Source of the DNA: Bacillus pseudomycoides
GTDB lineage: Bacteria; Bacillota; Bacilli; Bacillales; Bacillaceae_G
Direction: 5' to 3'
Length of the DNA stretch: 64,000 nt
NCBI RefSeq assembly: GCF_002582035.1
Contig: NZ_NUQE01000019.1
Span: 74,997 to 138,996, forward strand
The translations under genes and the position numbers were made by a program. Shown one piece after another: positions 7,896-16,205 of the stretch. Position 1 is the stretch's first letter. Each line of letters begins with the position of its first letter. Below the pieces are notes generated by a model that ran no database searches, was not told the DNA's origin, and saw nothing but the letters and a program-made list of their open reading frames with translations.

Positions 7896-9197
7896 CTCTT
7901 TTCCTTCTAATAAACGAATAATCTTTTCTTTTACTTTTCCTTTTCGTCCGTCTTCATACAGTAAATCATGCGGATAGAACAGTTTTTGATCTGTTCTCTT
8001 TTTACCTGTAATTGCCTCAACAATATCCGACTCACGAGATAATTCGCGAAGCTCCCCATTCGGCATAAGGAGCAAAATTGGCAGACGTTCTTCCTCTTCG
8101 CCTGCACGGTAAAAGTCATACGGCAAGTCCGACGTAGAATCTACTACTAAATAATAGTCTGGATCAAGTCCAATCTTCTTAAATAAACTATTTAATTCTA
8201 CCCAATTGTTTAATCCATGCTTTTCAGTAAAATCAACACATTTAAACAAGTTACGGTTCATAAAACGGCGGCATAAATCACTTAAAATAGCATCCTCTTC
8301 GTCTTGCCATACTTGGAAGTAATAATACATCACATTCTCGTCTAACTTTAAATAATCCTCTACCGTTACTTCTCCTTCGAATAAAGAATAGAAATGCACC
8401 GGATGATATTTAAATGTATAGTACTGTTCATGCAATGCTTTCGCCCGGTGCAAAATTTTTGTTAAAATCACTTCGGCACTGCGCGTTACCGGATGAAAAT
8501 ACACTTGCCAGTACATTTGATAACGACTCATAATATAATGCTCGACAGCATGCATCCCGCTATATTTAATCACAACTTGATTATTAAACGGACGCATTAC
8601 TCGTAATATCCGTTCCATATCAAAATTTCCATATTTCACACCTGTAAAGTACGCATCTCGTAATAAGTAGTCCATACGATCCGCATCAATTTGGCTGGAA
8701 ATCATACTAATTGCTAGTTTATTATCAGATGTTTTCGCAATGACGTCTGCTACTTTTTGCGGAAACTCACGGTCAACTCGGCTTAGCACCTCATGAATTT
8801 CTGTATCACCGACAATAATTTCTTGTGTAAATTTTTCATGGTTTAATTCAAAGACTTTTTCAAATGAATGAGAAAAAGGACCATGTCCCACATCATGTAG
8901 AAGTGCTGCGCATAAGCACAACAAACGATCTTCAGCGTTCCAGTTTGGCCTTCCATCAAACACATCATCAATCATGCGGCGAATAATTTCATAAACACCT
9001 AATGAATGAGTAAAGCGACTATGCTCTGCACCGTGAAATGTAAAAAATGTCGTCCCTAGCTGCTTAATACGGCGCAGACGTTGAAACTCTTTCGTTCCGA
9101 TTAAATCCCAAATCACGCGGTCGCGTACATGCACATACTGATGCACTGGGTCTTTAAACACTTTCGTTTCATTTAATTTGTCACTTACATATGCCAT
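7893..9197 (-). CDS. ywfO: HD-domain phosphohydrolase (YwfO-like)
   Basis: 434-residue cytosolic protein of the dNTP triphosphohydrolase-like HD superfamily. The metal-binding motifs are in order: HSRFTHSLGVYE (about 60-71), LLHDVGHGPFSHSFE (about 99-113) and a later QIDADRMDYLLRD. The last is typical of SAMHD1/YwfO-type enzymes that hydrolyse (d)NTPs. B. subtilis YwfO has practically the same length. It is transcribed alone with a GGAGGGCGGTG ribosome binding site. The exact nucleotide substrate is inferred from the family only. Confidence 0.9.
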   Translation of the reverse strand: MAYVSDKLNETKVFKDPVHQYVHVRDRVIWDLIGTKEFQRLRRIKQLGTTFFTFHGAEHSRFTHSLGVYEIIRRMIDDVFDGRPNWNAEDRLLCLCAALLHDVGHGPFSHSFEKVFELNHEKFTQEIIVGDTEIHEVLSRVDREFPQKVADVIAKTSDNKLAISMISSQIDADRMDYLLRDAYFTGVKYGNFDMERILRVMRPFNNQVVIKYSGMHAVEHYIMSRYQMYWQVYFHPVTRSAEVILTKILHRAKALHEQYYTFKYHPVHFYSLFEGEVTVEDYLKLDENVMYYYFQVWQDEEDAILSDLCRRFMNRNLFKCVDFTEKHGLNNWVELNSLFKKIGLDPDYYLVVDSTSDLPYDFYRAGEEEERLPILLLMPNGELRELSRESDIVEAITGKKRTDQKLFYPHDLLYEDGRKGKVKEKIIRLLEGKE

Positions 9198-9288
9198 TAA
9201 AATTCACCGCCCTCCATTATACATTCTTATCTCTATTATAAACGAAAGGCGAAACAGAAAGAAATGAAAGACGGTATATTACTTGCAT

Positions 9289-9327
9289 AAAAAGCAAATC
9301 ACCTTCAAAAAACGAAGGTGATTTGCT
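9289..9327 (-). terminator. Terminator of the siderophore-binding protein gene
   Basis: Perfect 14-bp stem AGCAAATCACCTTC/GAAGGTGATTTGCT, then a T-run on the minus strand. Confidence 0.9.
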
Positions 9328-9336
9328 CTATCATTA

Positions 9337-10278
9337 TTAATTTTCTAAAATAAAATTAGATAACTCATCTAATAACATCTCTTTACCAAGTGGGAAGTAT
9401 CCTTTATTAAGATCTTCGTTTTTAATCATATACACGTGATTGTTTTTCACAGCGTTCATGTTTTTCCAAATCGTTTCCTCTTGGAATTCTTTTAGACGCT
9501 GTGCGCCGTCTCCTGTTGTAAATACAAATAAATAGTCTGGATTATAATCAATTAATGCTTCTTTTTGCAATTGTACTAACGGCTTGTCCAATGGTGTACC
9601 ATTCACTGCTGGTAATTTTAAATCTTTAAATAGAACACTACCGTAACCATAATCGCCGTATACACGGAATGCATTTGGATATGCAGCCATTACCATAAAT
9701 TTCGCATCGCCAGTTTTTGCAACGATTTTATCGTGTAATTGGCTTGCTTTTTCATCATATTGCTTCAGCCATGCATCTGCTTCTTTTTCTTTACCAAAGA
9801 TTGTACCTACTTCTTCAAACTTTGGACGCCACTGATCTAATGGAGTACTTAACATAACTGTTGGTGCAATTTTAGATAATTGATCATAGATTTTTTCTTG
9901 ACGATTGTTCACCAAAATTAAATCCGGTTTTGCAGCAGCTACGGCTTCGATGTTAATTTGATCTCCCCAAGCAGAACCAACTGGTTTTACACCTTTTAAT
10001 TGATCTGCAATATGAGCATCAATTTTCTCTTCGGTCGTATTCGCCGTAACAACAGGCTTCATACCAAAGATTAATAATTCTTCTGTTGACCCGCTTAAAT
10101 CAGCAATTCTCTTTGGATTTGCAGGAATTTTAGTTTCCCCTTTTGCATGTTTGACAACGCGCTCTTCACTTTTTGCATCTGCTTTCTTTTCTTCTTTCTG
10201 ATCAGAAGAACATGCAGCAAATAATACAGAAGTAATAGTTAACAAGAAAACTAGTAGAGTAACTTTGATTTTCTTCAT
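9337..10278 (-). CDS. Iron-siderophore ABC transporter substrate-binding lipoprotein
   Basis: 313-residue periplasmic-binding-fold lipoprotein with an N-terminal lipoprotein signal and lipidated Cys23 (LFAAC). The mature domain shows the Fe-siderophore (FecB/TroA) pattern: TKIPANPKRIADLSGSTEELLIFG, EAVAAAKPDLILV and the long helix between lobes. It would capture a ferric siderophore outside the membrane for the permeases and ATPase encoded upstream. It is resolved from them by a 428-bp gap that holds a repeat element, which is unusual for this transporter type. It resembles FeuA, the bacillibactin/catecholate receptor, but the ligand cannot be settled here. A GGAGAGG site precedes the ATG. 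No Fur box is evident directly upstream. Confidence 0.88.
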   Translation of the reverse strand: MKKIKVTLLVFLLTITSVLFAACSSDQKEEKKADAKSEERVVKHAKGETKIPANPKRIADLSGSTEELLIFGMKPVVTANTTEEKIDAHIADQLKGVKPVGSAWGDQINIEAVAAAKPDLILVNNRQEKIYDQLSKIAPTVMLSTPLDQWRPKFEEVGTIFGKEKEADAWLKQYDEKASQLHDKIVAKTGDAKFMVMAAYPNAFRVYGDYGYGSVLFKDLKLPAVNGTPLDKPLVQLQKEALIDYNPDYLFVFTTGDGAQRLKEFQEETIWKNMNAVKNNHVYMIKNEDLNKGYFPLGKEMLLDELSNFILEN

Positions 10279-10390
10279 GATTTCCTCTCCTTACCTTATT
10301 GTAATTCCCACTCTAAATAGACAGTGCTACGAAACTCTTCCTTACAAAATGACTATCTACAAGAGTTTTTCTGCAAATATAACCATTTTT

Positions 10391-10615
10391 ATAAATTTAT
10401 GGTTCATCACCAAAAGACGGGGGTGTCATATAGATAGATGTACACTCCACTCCGAGTGGACGCTTTCCGCGGGCGAGAGCGAGCCTCCTCGGCAAGCCTG
10501 CGGGGTCTCACTTTCCTCGCTATTCCCGCAGGAGTCGCCACTCTCCGTTTCGTGTATTCAAAATGATTTATTTTCAAAAAATCAACCCCATGTTACGGTG
10601 ATGAACCAAATTTAT
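10391..10615 (+). mobile_element. MITE-like 225-bp repeat, copy 1
   Basis: Bounded by imperfect terminal inverted repeats: left ATAAATTTATGGTTCATCACC, right complement ATAAATTTGGTTCATCACC. The interior is G+C-rich, with a core around CGCTTTCCGCGGGCG and GCAGGAGTCGCCACTC. A second copy in opposite orientation is at 62338-62559. It has no ORF. It sits between the ATPase and binding-protein genes of the siderophore importer, separating the two parts of that operon. Confidence 0.8.
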
Positions 10616-10634
10616 GGAAATTTAATTTTCTCCC

Positions 10635-10692
10635 GTTCTAACGGGCAGTATATCTCCGACTCTATCGTCAGCCATTTACTGCCCGCTAGAAC
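10635..10692. repeat. Inverted repeat downstream of the siderophore ATPase gene
   Basis: GTTCTAACGGGCAGTA pairs with TACTGCCCGCTAGAAC (one mismatch), loop about 26 bp. It lies 14 bp after the stop codon of the minus-strand ATPase gene. It resembles a terminator stem but lacks a T-tract. Its GGGCAGT/ACTGCCC blocks recall the long stem of bcr1. Confidence 0.55.
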
Positions 10693-10706
10693 CAACTTAA
10701 GCCTGC

Positions 10707-11495
10707 TTACGCACTTGTTAAATCGTAAGTAAGACAAATTGGTTTGTCATTGACAGGACACGAAACAATTTGGGCTTCGATTTCAAACACTTCGCGAAGC
10801 GTTTCAGATGTCATGACTTCATCAGGCGTTCCTTGTTTCATTAATTTTCCATCTTTTAACGCAATCATATGATTAGAAAAACGAGAAGCGTGATTTAAAT
10901 CATGAATAACCATCACAATCGTCCGGCCTTCTTCTTCATTTAACTTTCTTAATAAATTCAACACTTCAAGTTGATGCGCCATATCAAGATACGTTGTTGG
11001 CTCATCTAACACAAGCAGGTCTGTTCCTTGTGCGAGTGCCATCGCAATCCAAACACGCTGACGTTGCCCGCCTGAGAGTGCCTCAGCTGGTCGATTTGCA
11101 AATTCCCTCATGCCAGTCACATCAAGCGCCCAGCGAATGTAGCGATAATCTTCTTCTGATAGCGTACCGAACCCTTTTTGATGCGGGAAACGTCCATATG
11201 AAACAAGTTCAAATACAGTAAGACCTGTTGGCACTTCTGCTGTCTGCGGCAAAATCGCCATTTTTTTCGCAATTTCTTTCGTCGCCTGTTTCTCAATTGC
11301 TTTCCCGTCCAAATAAACAGTACCCCGTTTTGCCTTTAAAATGCGCGAAGTTGTTTTGAGCAACGTAGATTTCCCACATCCATTTGGACCAATAATTGTT
11401 GTAATTTTCCCTTCAGGTATTTCAACAGATAACCCATTAATAATTAAATTTTCACTATATCCAACACAGATTGATTGAACTGATAAAGATGGCAT
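10707..11495 (-). CDS. Siderophore ABC transporter ATP-binding protein
   Basis: 262-residue ATPase of the FecE/FhuC family. Walker A GPNGCGKST at 36-44, signature LSGGQRQR from 140, Walker B LLVLDEP at 160-166 and the switch His in MVIHDLNHA are all intact. It powers iron-siderophore import by the two FecCD-type permeases encoded just upstream; the gap to the second permease gene is 14 bp. The ribosome binding site is AAGGGAG. It belongs to the Fur-box-preceded operon starting near 13581. The gene is followed by an inverted repeat and a MITE-like element before the binding-protein gene. Confidence 0.92.
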   Translation of the reverse strand: MPSLSVQSICVGYSENLIINGLSVEIPEGKITTIIGPNGCGKSTLLKTTSRILKAKRGTVYLDGKAIEKQATKEIAKKMAILPQTAEVPTGLTVFELVSYGRFPHQKGFGTLSEEDYRYIRWALDVTGMREFANRPAEALSGGQRQRVWIAMALAQGTDLLVLDEPTTYLDMAHQLEVLNLLRKLNEEEGRTIVMVIHDLNHASRFSNHMIALKDGKLMKQGTPDEVMTSETLREVFEIEAQIVSCPVNDKPICLTYDLTSA

Positions 11496-11509
11496 ACAAA
11501 TCGTCTCCC

Positions 11510-12526
11510 TTATCTTGTTTTTACAAGTAAATAAATGAAATACGGCGCGCCGATTACTGAAATAATAAGACCGACCGGTATTTCTGATGTTGTAAGTAAA
11601 CTGCGCGAAAGAAGATCAGAAAACAATAACAATAACGCTCCAATTAGCGCAGCAGTTGGTAGCATAATTTGATGCTTTCCGCCTACTAAGCGGCGCGCAA
11701 GATGGGGAGCCATTAATCCAATAAAGCTAATTCCCCCTGCAACTGCAACGGAGGCACCAGCTAAACAAACAGCGATAAATAGTAACTTGCGGCGTTCTTT
11801 CTCAACATCCAAACCGAGGCCCGTTGCCGCTGCATCTCCTAAATTCATTACATTTAAGACGTGTGCCTTCATAAAAGCAATCGGTAAGAAAATAAGCATC
11901 CACGGCAGAACGCTTAATACGAATTTCCAATCTGTTCCCCATAAACTTCCTGATAACCAAATCGTAGCAAAGCGGAAATCATTCGATGTCATTTTCATCG
12001 AAAATACTAGACTTACAGCTCCAAATCCGGCTGCTACGGCAATCCCGACAAGAATTAAACGAATCGGAGAAACTCCGTCCTTCCAAGCAAGCGCATAAAT
12101 AATAACTGCCGCCAGTATTGCACCAACTAAAGCAAAAAACGGCAGAATAAATACAGATAAAAACGAAGACATCGTTACTTTTCCAAAGAAGAAATAAATA
12201 AAGACAACAACCGATAATCCAGCCCCAGCATTAATACCCATAATCCCTGGATCAGCAAGCGGGTTTCGAGATAGCCCTTGCATAATTGCACCTGAAACAG
12301 CTAAAGCTGATCCAACGAAAATCGCAATAATCATTCGCGGCATACGAAAATCAAATAAAATTGTTGTTTGATCTTCAGCTCCAAGCCCAACGAGTGTTTT
12401 CAATACTTCAACTGGTGACATTTTGAATGTACCTATATATAAGCTAATGAAAAATACTGCACAAATTAAAATACTAATACTAGATAAAATTGAAATATTT
12501 TTTTTCGTTAAAATTCCTTGATTCAC
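11510..12526 (-). CDS. Siderophore ABC transporter permease 2 (FecCD family)
   Basis: 338-residue integral membrane protein with about ten hydrophobic segments. It carries the FecCD hallmarks: GSALAVSGAIMQGLSRNPLADPGIMGINAGA near the N-terminus, and GGISFIGLMAPHLARRLVG near the C-terminus, where the coupling helix contacts the ATPase. Start is GTG at 12526, overlapping the TGA stop of the upstream permease by four bases (ATGTGA) with GGGAGAGGG upstream, so translation is probably coupled. It forms a heterodimer with the upstream permease. It is FeuC-like by position; the transported siderophore is unproven. Confidence 0.92.
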   Translation of the reverse strand: MNQGILTKKNISILSSISILICAVFFISLYIGTFKMSPVEVLKTLVGLGAEDQTTILFDFRMPRMIIAIFVGSALAVSGAIMQGLSRNPLADPGIMGINAGAGLSVVVFIYFFFGKVTMSSFLSVFILPFFALVGAILAAVIIYALAWKDGVSPIRLILVGIAVAAGFGAVSLVFSMKMTSNDFRFATIWLSGSLWGTDWKFVLSVLPWMLIFLPIAFMKAHVLNVMNLGDAAATGLGLDVEKERRKLLFIAVCLAGASVAVAGGISFIGLMAPHLARRLVGGKHQIMLPTAALIGALLLLFSDLLSRSLLTTSEIPVGLIISVIGAPYFIYLLVKTR

Positions 12527-13581
12527 ATTTTCCCTCTCCCTTCTTTACGTGCTAAGTAGAGGAAGAATGGTACTCCGATTATCGCTGTTACAGCACCAAT
12601 TGGTGTTTCAAATGGCGGATTTATAATACGCGAGATTATGTCGGCACATTCAACAAGCAAGCCGCCTAAAACGGCAGCGCACGGAATCACCCAGCGATAA
12701 TCTGATCCAACAAGAAAGCGCGTTAAATGTGGAATAACAAGACCAACAAACCCAACAGATCCAGCCATTGAAACCGCAGAACCTGTTAAAATAAGGACAA
12801 GGATGGTGCCAATCAACTTAATGAGCTTCGTATTTTGTCCAAGTCCAATAGCAATTTCTTCACCAAAACTTAAAATCGTAATATATCTTGCTAGCATAAT
12901 AGCAACAATAAGACAAACGAGACCAATTGGAAGTAACATACGTAAACTTTCCCATTTTACACCAGCAACACCGCCTGCATGCCACATGCTAACTTCTTGT
13001 GATAAATTAAAATACAATGCAATCCCAGATGAAATTGCGCCTAATAGAGCACTAATTGCCGCACCAGATAAAGCTAACTTAATTGGCGTTAATCCACCCG
13101 GAGATGCTGCACCAATCCCATACACAATGCTCGCACCAAATGCTGCACCAATAAAGGAAGCAATTACGAACATGAAGTATGGCGAATTTGGAAAGAACGC
13201 AAACATAATCGCAATTCCAAATACTGATCCGTCTGTAATCCCCATAAGTGACGGAGACGCAAGTGGGTTTCGCGTCATTCCCTGCATAATCGCACCAGAT
13301 ACTGCTAAAAATGCTCCAACAGCTGCTCCTCCAATTGCTCTTGGAAGCCGCAATTCTTGAATAACATTATGATATGTAATCGATTCATCAAACTGAAACA
13401 CAGCTTGCCATACTGTTTTCAAACTAATATCGGCAGCACCAAACGATATAGAGGTTGCCATACTTAAAGCTAATAAAGCAGTTCCGATGATTAAAATTAT
13501 TAAGGCAATAAGAGGCCGGCTTTTTATCTCTTTTACGTCTACCGACTCTTCTTCGTAAAACTTTTTCATACTCGCTTCCAT
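12523..13581 (-). CDS. Siderophore ABC transporter permease 1 (FecCD family)
   Basis: 352-residue FecCD permease with about ten membrane segments. It has a charged N-terminal extension of roughly 25 residues, the AVSGAIMQGMTRNPLASPSLMGI motif and the C-terminal GSVGFVGLVIPHLTRFLVG coupling region. First gene of the importer operon; a Fur-box-like palindrome lies about 100 bp upstream. ATG at 13581 has a weak AGGGTG site; an in-frame ATG four codons later (13569) is an alternative start. It pairs with the next permease to form the channel for ferric siderophore. Confidence 0.92.
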   Translation of the reverse strand: MEASMKKFYEEESVDVKEIKSRPLIALIILIIGTALLALSMATSISFGAADISLKTVWQAVFQFDESITYHNVIQELRLPRAIGGAAVGAFLAVSGAIMQGMTRNPLASPSLMGITDGSVFGIAIMFAFFPNSPYFMFVIASFIGAAFGASIVYGIGAASPGGLTPIKLALSGAAISALLGAISSGIALYFNLSQEVSMWHAGGVAGVKWESLRMLLPIGLVCLIVAIMLARYITILSFGEEIAIGLGQNTKLIKLIGTILVLILTGSAVSMAGSVGFVGLVIPHLTRFLVGSDYRWVIPCAAVLGGLLVECADIISRIINPPFETPIGAVTAIIGVPFFLYLARKEGRGKM

Positions 13582-13676
13582 CTACAACACCCTAACTTTC
13601 AATATACATAAATAATAATGAAATTCATTCTCATCATAGAACAAAAAAAGAAAACCAAGAGCGGATCTTGATTTTG

Positions 13677-13697
13677 ATAACGATTCTCAATATCATT
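13677..13697 (-). promoter_or_regulatory. Fur box upstream of the siderophore importer
   Basis: GATAACGATTCTCAATATC agrees closely with the Fur consensus GATAATGATTATCATTATC. A second, weaker related segment (GAAATTCATTCTCATCAT) lies at 13620-13637, nearer the start codon. Both are in the divergent gap before the permease operon, so iron-repression by Fur is expected. Confidence 0.75.
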
Positions 13698-13778
13698 ATA
13701 CAAATTTACACCAAAATTTGTCAACCGCTAATTTTGTTATACAAAACTTTTTTACGCTTTGAAAAACTTTAGTGTACA

Positions 13779-13806
13779 AAAAAAGATACGACAGGCGTAT
13801 CTTTTT
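13779..13806 (-). terminator. Terminator of the DUF1450 gene
   Basis: AAAAAGATACG-ACAGG-CGTATCTTTTT hairpin with T-runs on both sides. Confidence 0.85.
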
Positions 13807-14029
13807 ACTTGTTTAACTTTACTTCAATTTTTTTAATTAACTCATCTTCATTTGGTGCTGCAACTGGACGGTTATTTACAAATGCAAATGATTTCTTACG
13901 ACCAGGACCGCAATACGATTGGCATCCGATTTGAATATCTGCACATTCATCTATTTTTTTTAAACGCGGTACTAACGTCTTAATATTCGTTGCCTGACAA
14001 TCATCACACACACGAAATTCGTTTCCCAT
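13805..14029 (-). CDS. DUF1450 family protein (YuzB-like)
   Basis: Small cytosolic protein of 74 residues. Four cysteines lie in a CxxC (VCDDCQ) and a C-x(9)-C-x(4)-C-like region ([29 protein letters not shown]). This cysteine pattern with the CGPGRKK segment defines the DUF1450/YuzB family and resembles a thioredoxin-like ferredoxin fold. Function is unknown. ATG at 14029 is preferred; a GTG four codons upstream is another possibility but abuts the GAGGAA ribosome binding site. Monocistronic, ending in a strong terminator. Confidence 0.82.
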   Translation of the reverse strand: MGNEFRVCDDCQATNIKTLVPRLKKIDECADIQIGCQSYCGPGRKKSFAFVNNRPVAAPNEDELIKKIEVKLNK

Positions 14030-14207
14030 TTTATATAACACTTCCTCTATTTGAAACTTTTCTCAAGTACATATAACAATAAACACTAAATGGTATTTTA
14101 CCTTTCTTTTCGATGTGATGCAAGTTTTCTTCCTGCCAGGCTACATACGGAATAAATGACATACAAACATATTTTTGCTCAAAATCTACCATAATTTTAA
14201 AAGCTTT

Positions 14208-14236
14208 GTATAAAAGCGATTTATTTTGTCCATTCT
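14208..14236 (+). promoter_or_regulatory. Possible SigF promoter of rsfA
   Basis: GTATA at 14208-14212 and GTCCATTCT at 14228-14236, spacer 15 bp. This is a partial match to the SigF consensus (GYWTA, GGNNANANT). B. subtilis rsfA is SigF-dependent. Confidence 0.35.
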
Positions 14237-14275
14237 AAAAATAAGATATTGATAAAAAGAAAGGGAGATGAATCT

Positions 14276-14956
14276 ATGAAAGTAAGACAAGACGCTTGGA
14301 CTGAAGAAGATGATTTACTTCTTGCTGAAACAGTTTTGCGCCACGTCCGTGAAGGAAGTACGCAATTAAATGCCTTTGAAGAAGTTGGTGATAAATTAAA
14401 TCGTACCTCCGCGGCTTGTGGATTTCGTTGGAATGCTGTCGTGCGCTATAGTTACGATCAAGCATTACAACTTGCGAAGAAGCATCGTAAAGATAAAATG
14501 CGTGCAAATGGCGGCGAACAGACGAAAAAACGTCTTCTATATACACCGCCAATTTCATCTACTTTAACAACGGATGAAAATATAGCTATCGAAATTGAGC
14601 AACCTATTCAAACTGTTCAAACTGCACAAGTAACGTCAACAACTTCTTCAATTGCTATGCACGACGTTATCCATTTTCTACAGTCACTCGGAACTTCTAA
14701 TGTAAAAGTATCCGCGCTTGAAAGAGAGAATGAGAGATTGAAACAAGAAATTGTCGAGTATATGCGAAAAAATGCTGAATTAGAAAAGAAAGTGGAAAAA
14801 CTAGAGCAGCAATCAACTACAGTTCAGGAAGATTACGAGACGCTGATGAAAATTATGAATCGTGCGCGTAAACTAGCATTAATGGACGATGAAGAGCGTA
14901 CACAAACCTCGTTTCGCATGGATCGAAACGGAAATTTAGAAAAGATTGCAGAATAA
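14276..14956 (+). CDS. rsfA: Prespore-specific transcriptional regulator RsfA
   Basis: 226-residue regulator. The N-terminal Myb/SANT-like DNA-binding domain (about 5-55) begins [21 protein letters not shown] and includes [17 protein letters not shown] variable linker follows. A coiled coil of roughly 60 residues rich in E, K and L (about 145-200) would mediate dimerisation. In B. subtilis RsfA tunes SigF-dependent genes in the forespore, including spoIIR. The start at 14276 follows AAGGGAGATG. A good terminator follows. The paralogue question (several RsfA-family proteins occur in B. cereus) cannot be resolved here, but synteny next to lipL favours RsfA. Confidence 0.9.
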   Translation: MKVRQDAWTEEDDLLLAETVLRHVREGSTQLNAFEEVGDKLNRTSAACGFRWNAVVRYSYDQALQLAKKHRKDKMRANGGEQTKKRLLYTPPISSTLTTDENIAIEIEQPIQTVQTAQVTSTTSSIAMHDVIHFLQSLGTSNVKVSALERENERLKQEIVEYMRKNAELEKKVEKLEQQSTTVQEDYETLMKIMNRARKLALMDDEERTQTSFRMDRNGNLEKIAE

Positions 14957-14983
14957 AAAGGATGCTATAATAGCATCCTTTTT
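14955..14983 (+). terminator. rsfA terminator
   Basis: AAAAAGGATGCTA-TAA-TAGCATCCTTTTT perfect hairpin. Confidence 0.92.
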
Positions 14984-15141
14984 ATCATGATTTTTATTCA
15001 CCGTTTGAAATTCTCCCATCTTATATTCTCTACGTATATCGGGATAACTCTCTTTTTTCAGATTTTCTTTTAACTCTAGCTTTTTAATCCTTTCAGGTTC
15101 TTTTGGACAACCTCCCTCTCTACTCTCTCTTTTTTGCTATA

Positions 15142-15299
15142 ATAAAGTGAAACTTCCATCAGTGGGGTTTTCTTCATCCCACACTGATGGAAAGCTCTCA
15201 CCAATCGGGCTTTTATGGGCAGTTATCCCCCACCTTTCTTCTTCGCTTTTCTCTGAATCTTGAGGTGGGGGTCTTACTGCCCGCGAATAGCGGGATAAA
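15142..15299 (+). mobile_element. bcr1 repeat, full length
   Basis: The clearest 158-bp copy, bounded by ATAAA at both ends. Hairpin I, the long GGGCAGT/ACTGCCC stem and the right-end CCCGCGAATAGCGGG hairpin are all present. It fills most of the 375-bp gap between rsfA and lipL; the remaining 155 bp hold only the rsfA terminator and T-rich sequence. Its right end is 33 bp before the lipL start codon. Confidence 0.93.
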
Positions 15300-15331
15300 T
15301 ATTGTCATTTTATAGATAAGGGGTTATTTAC

Positions 15332-16177
15332 ATGAGCGATTCTCGTTCGATTTTATCTCAACCAGAGTGGCGCATTGTTGATCAATCAAGTTTAGGTCCG
15401 CAATTTCATGCGCTGCAGTCTTTCGCAATGGATGATACGTTATGTACAACAGTCGGAAACGGTACATCAGCAGCAACAATGCGCTCTTGGGTTCATCACA
15501 ATACAATTGTTCTTGGCATTCAAGATACACGATTACCTTATTTAAAGCAGGGAATTGAATTTTTGAAAAGTAAGGGCTTCAATGTTATCGTCCGTAATTC
15601 AGGCGGGCTTGCTGTTGTGCTAGATGAGGGTGTTCTGAACGTCTCTCTTCTATTCCGTGAAACAGAAAAAGGTATTGATATCGATCTTGGGTATGATACA
15701 ATGTGGCATTTAATTAAAGAAATGCTGAAAGATTATGATGTTAATATTGAAGCAAAAGAAATCGTCGGCTCTTACTGTCCCGGCAGCTATGATTTAAGCA
15801 TTAACGATAAAAAATTTGCCGGTATTTCACAGCGTCGTATTCGCGGAGGCGTTGCTGTACAAATTTACTTATGTGCTACAAATAGTGGTTCAGAACGCGC
15901 TGCACTTGTTCGTGATTTTTATAACTTGGCTATTCAAGGAGAGGAAACAAGGTTTACCTATCCTGAAATTATTCCAAGTACGATGGCTTCATTATCAGAA
16001 TTACTTGGTGAAAACATTACCGTTCAAGATTTAATGATGCGCCTTTTACAAACATTACAGCACTTTACACCGCAGTTAACACCATCTCAGCTTACAATAG
16101 ACGAGATACCACTATACGAGCATCACTTACAGCGCATTATTGATCGAAACAACAAATCACTTGTATTAGAAAACTAA
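15332..16177 (+). CDS. lipL: Octanoyl-[GcvH]:protein N-octanoyltransferase (LipL)
   Basis: 281-residue member of the lipoate ligase/LipB superfamily. In the Bacillus relay pathway LipM charges GcvH with octanoate and LipL transfers it to E2 subunits of 2-oxoacid dehydrogenases through a thioester on an active-site cysteine. Here Cys148, in [10 protein letters not shown], is at the expected place, followed by [15 protein letters not shown]. subtilis LipL (YwfL) also adjoins pta, as here. It is followed by a bidirectional terminator shared with pta, and its leader holds a bcr1 copy. Lipoate ligase LplA is less likely because of the Cys motif and synteny. Confidence 0.9.
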   Translation: MSDSRSILSQPEWRIVDQSSLGPQFHALQSFAMDDTLCTTVGNGTSAATMRSWVHHNTIVLGIQDTRLPYLKQGIEFLKSKGFNVIVRNSGGLAVVLDEGVLNVSLLFRETEKGIDIDLGYDTMWHLIKEMLKDYDVNIEAKEIVGSYCPGSYDLSINDKKFAGISQRRIRGGVAVQIYLCATNSGSERAALVRDFYNLAIQGEETRFTYPEIIPSTMASLSELLGENITVQDLMMRLLQTLQHFTPQLTPSQLTIDEIPLYEHHLQRIIDRNNKSLVLEN

Positions 16178-16203
16178 AAAACCCCGCAAATGCGGGGCTT
16201 TTT
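16176..16203. terminator. Bidirectional terminator between lipL and pta
   Basis: AAAAACCCCGCA-AA-TGCGGGGCTTTTT; T-runs on both strands serve the convergent genes. Confidence 0.93.
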
Positions 16204-16205
16204 AA

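Noticed and set aside
12803-13360. A 185-codon + strand frame across the siderophore permease gene
   Set aside because: It is antisense to a well-supported FecCD permease, has no ribosome binding site and its translation resembles no protein; a shadow of biased codon use.
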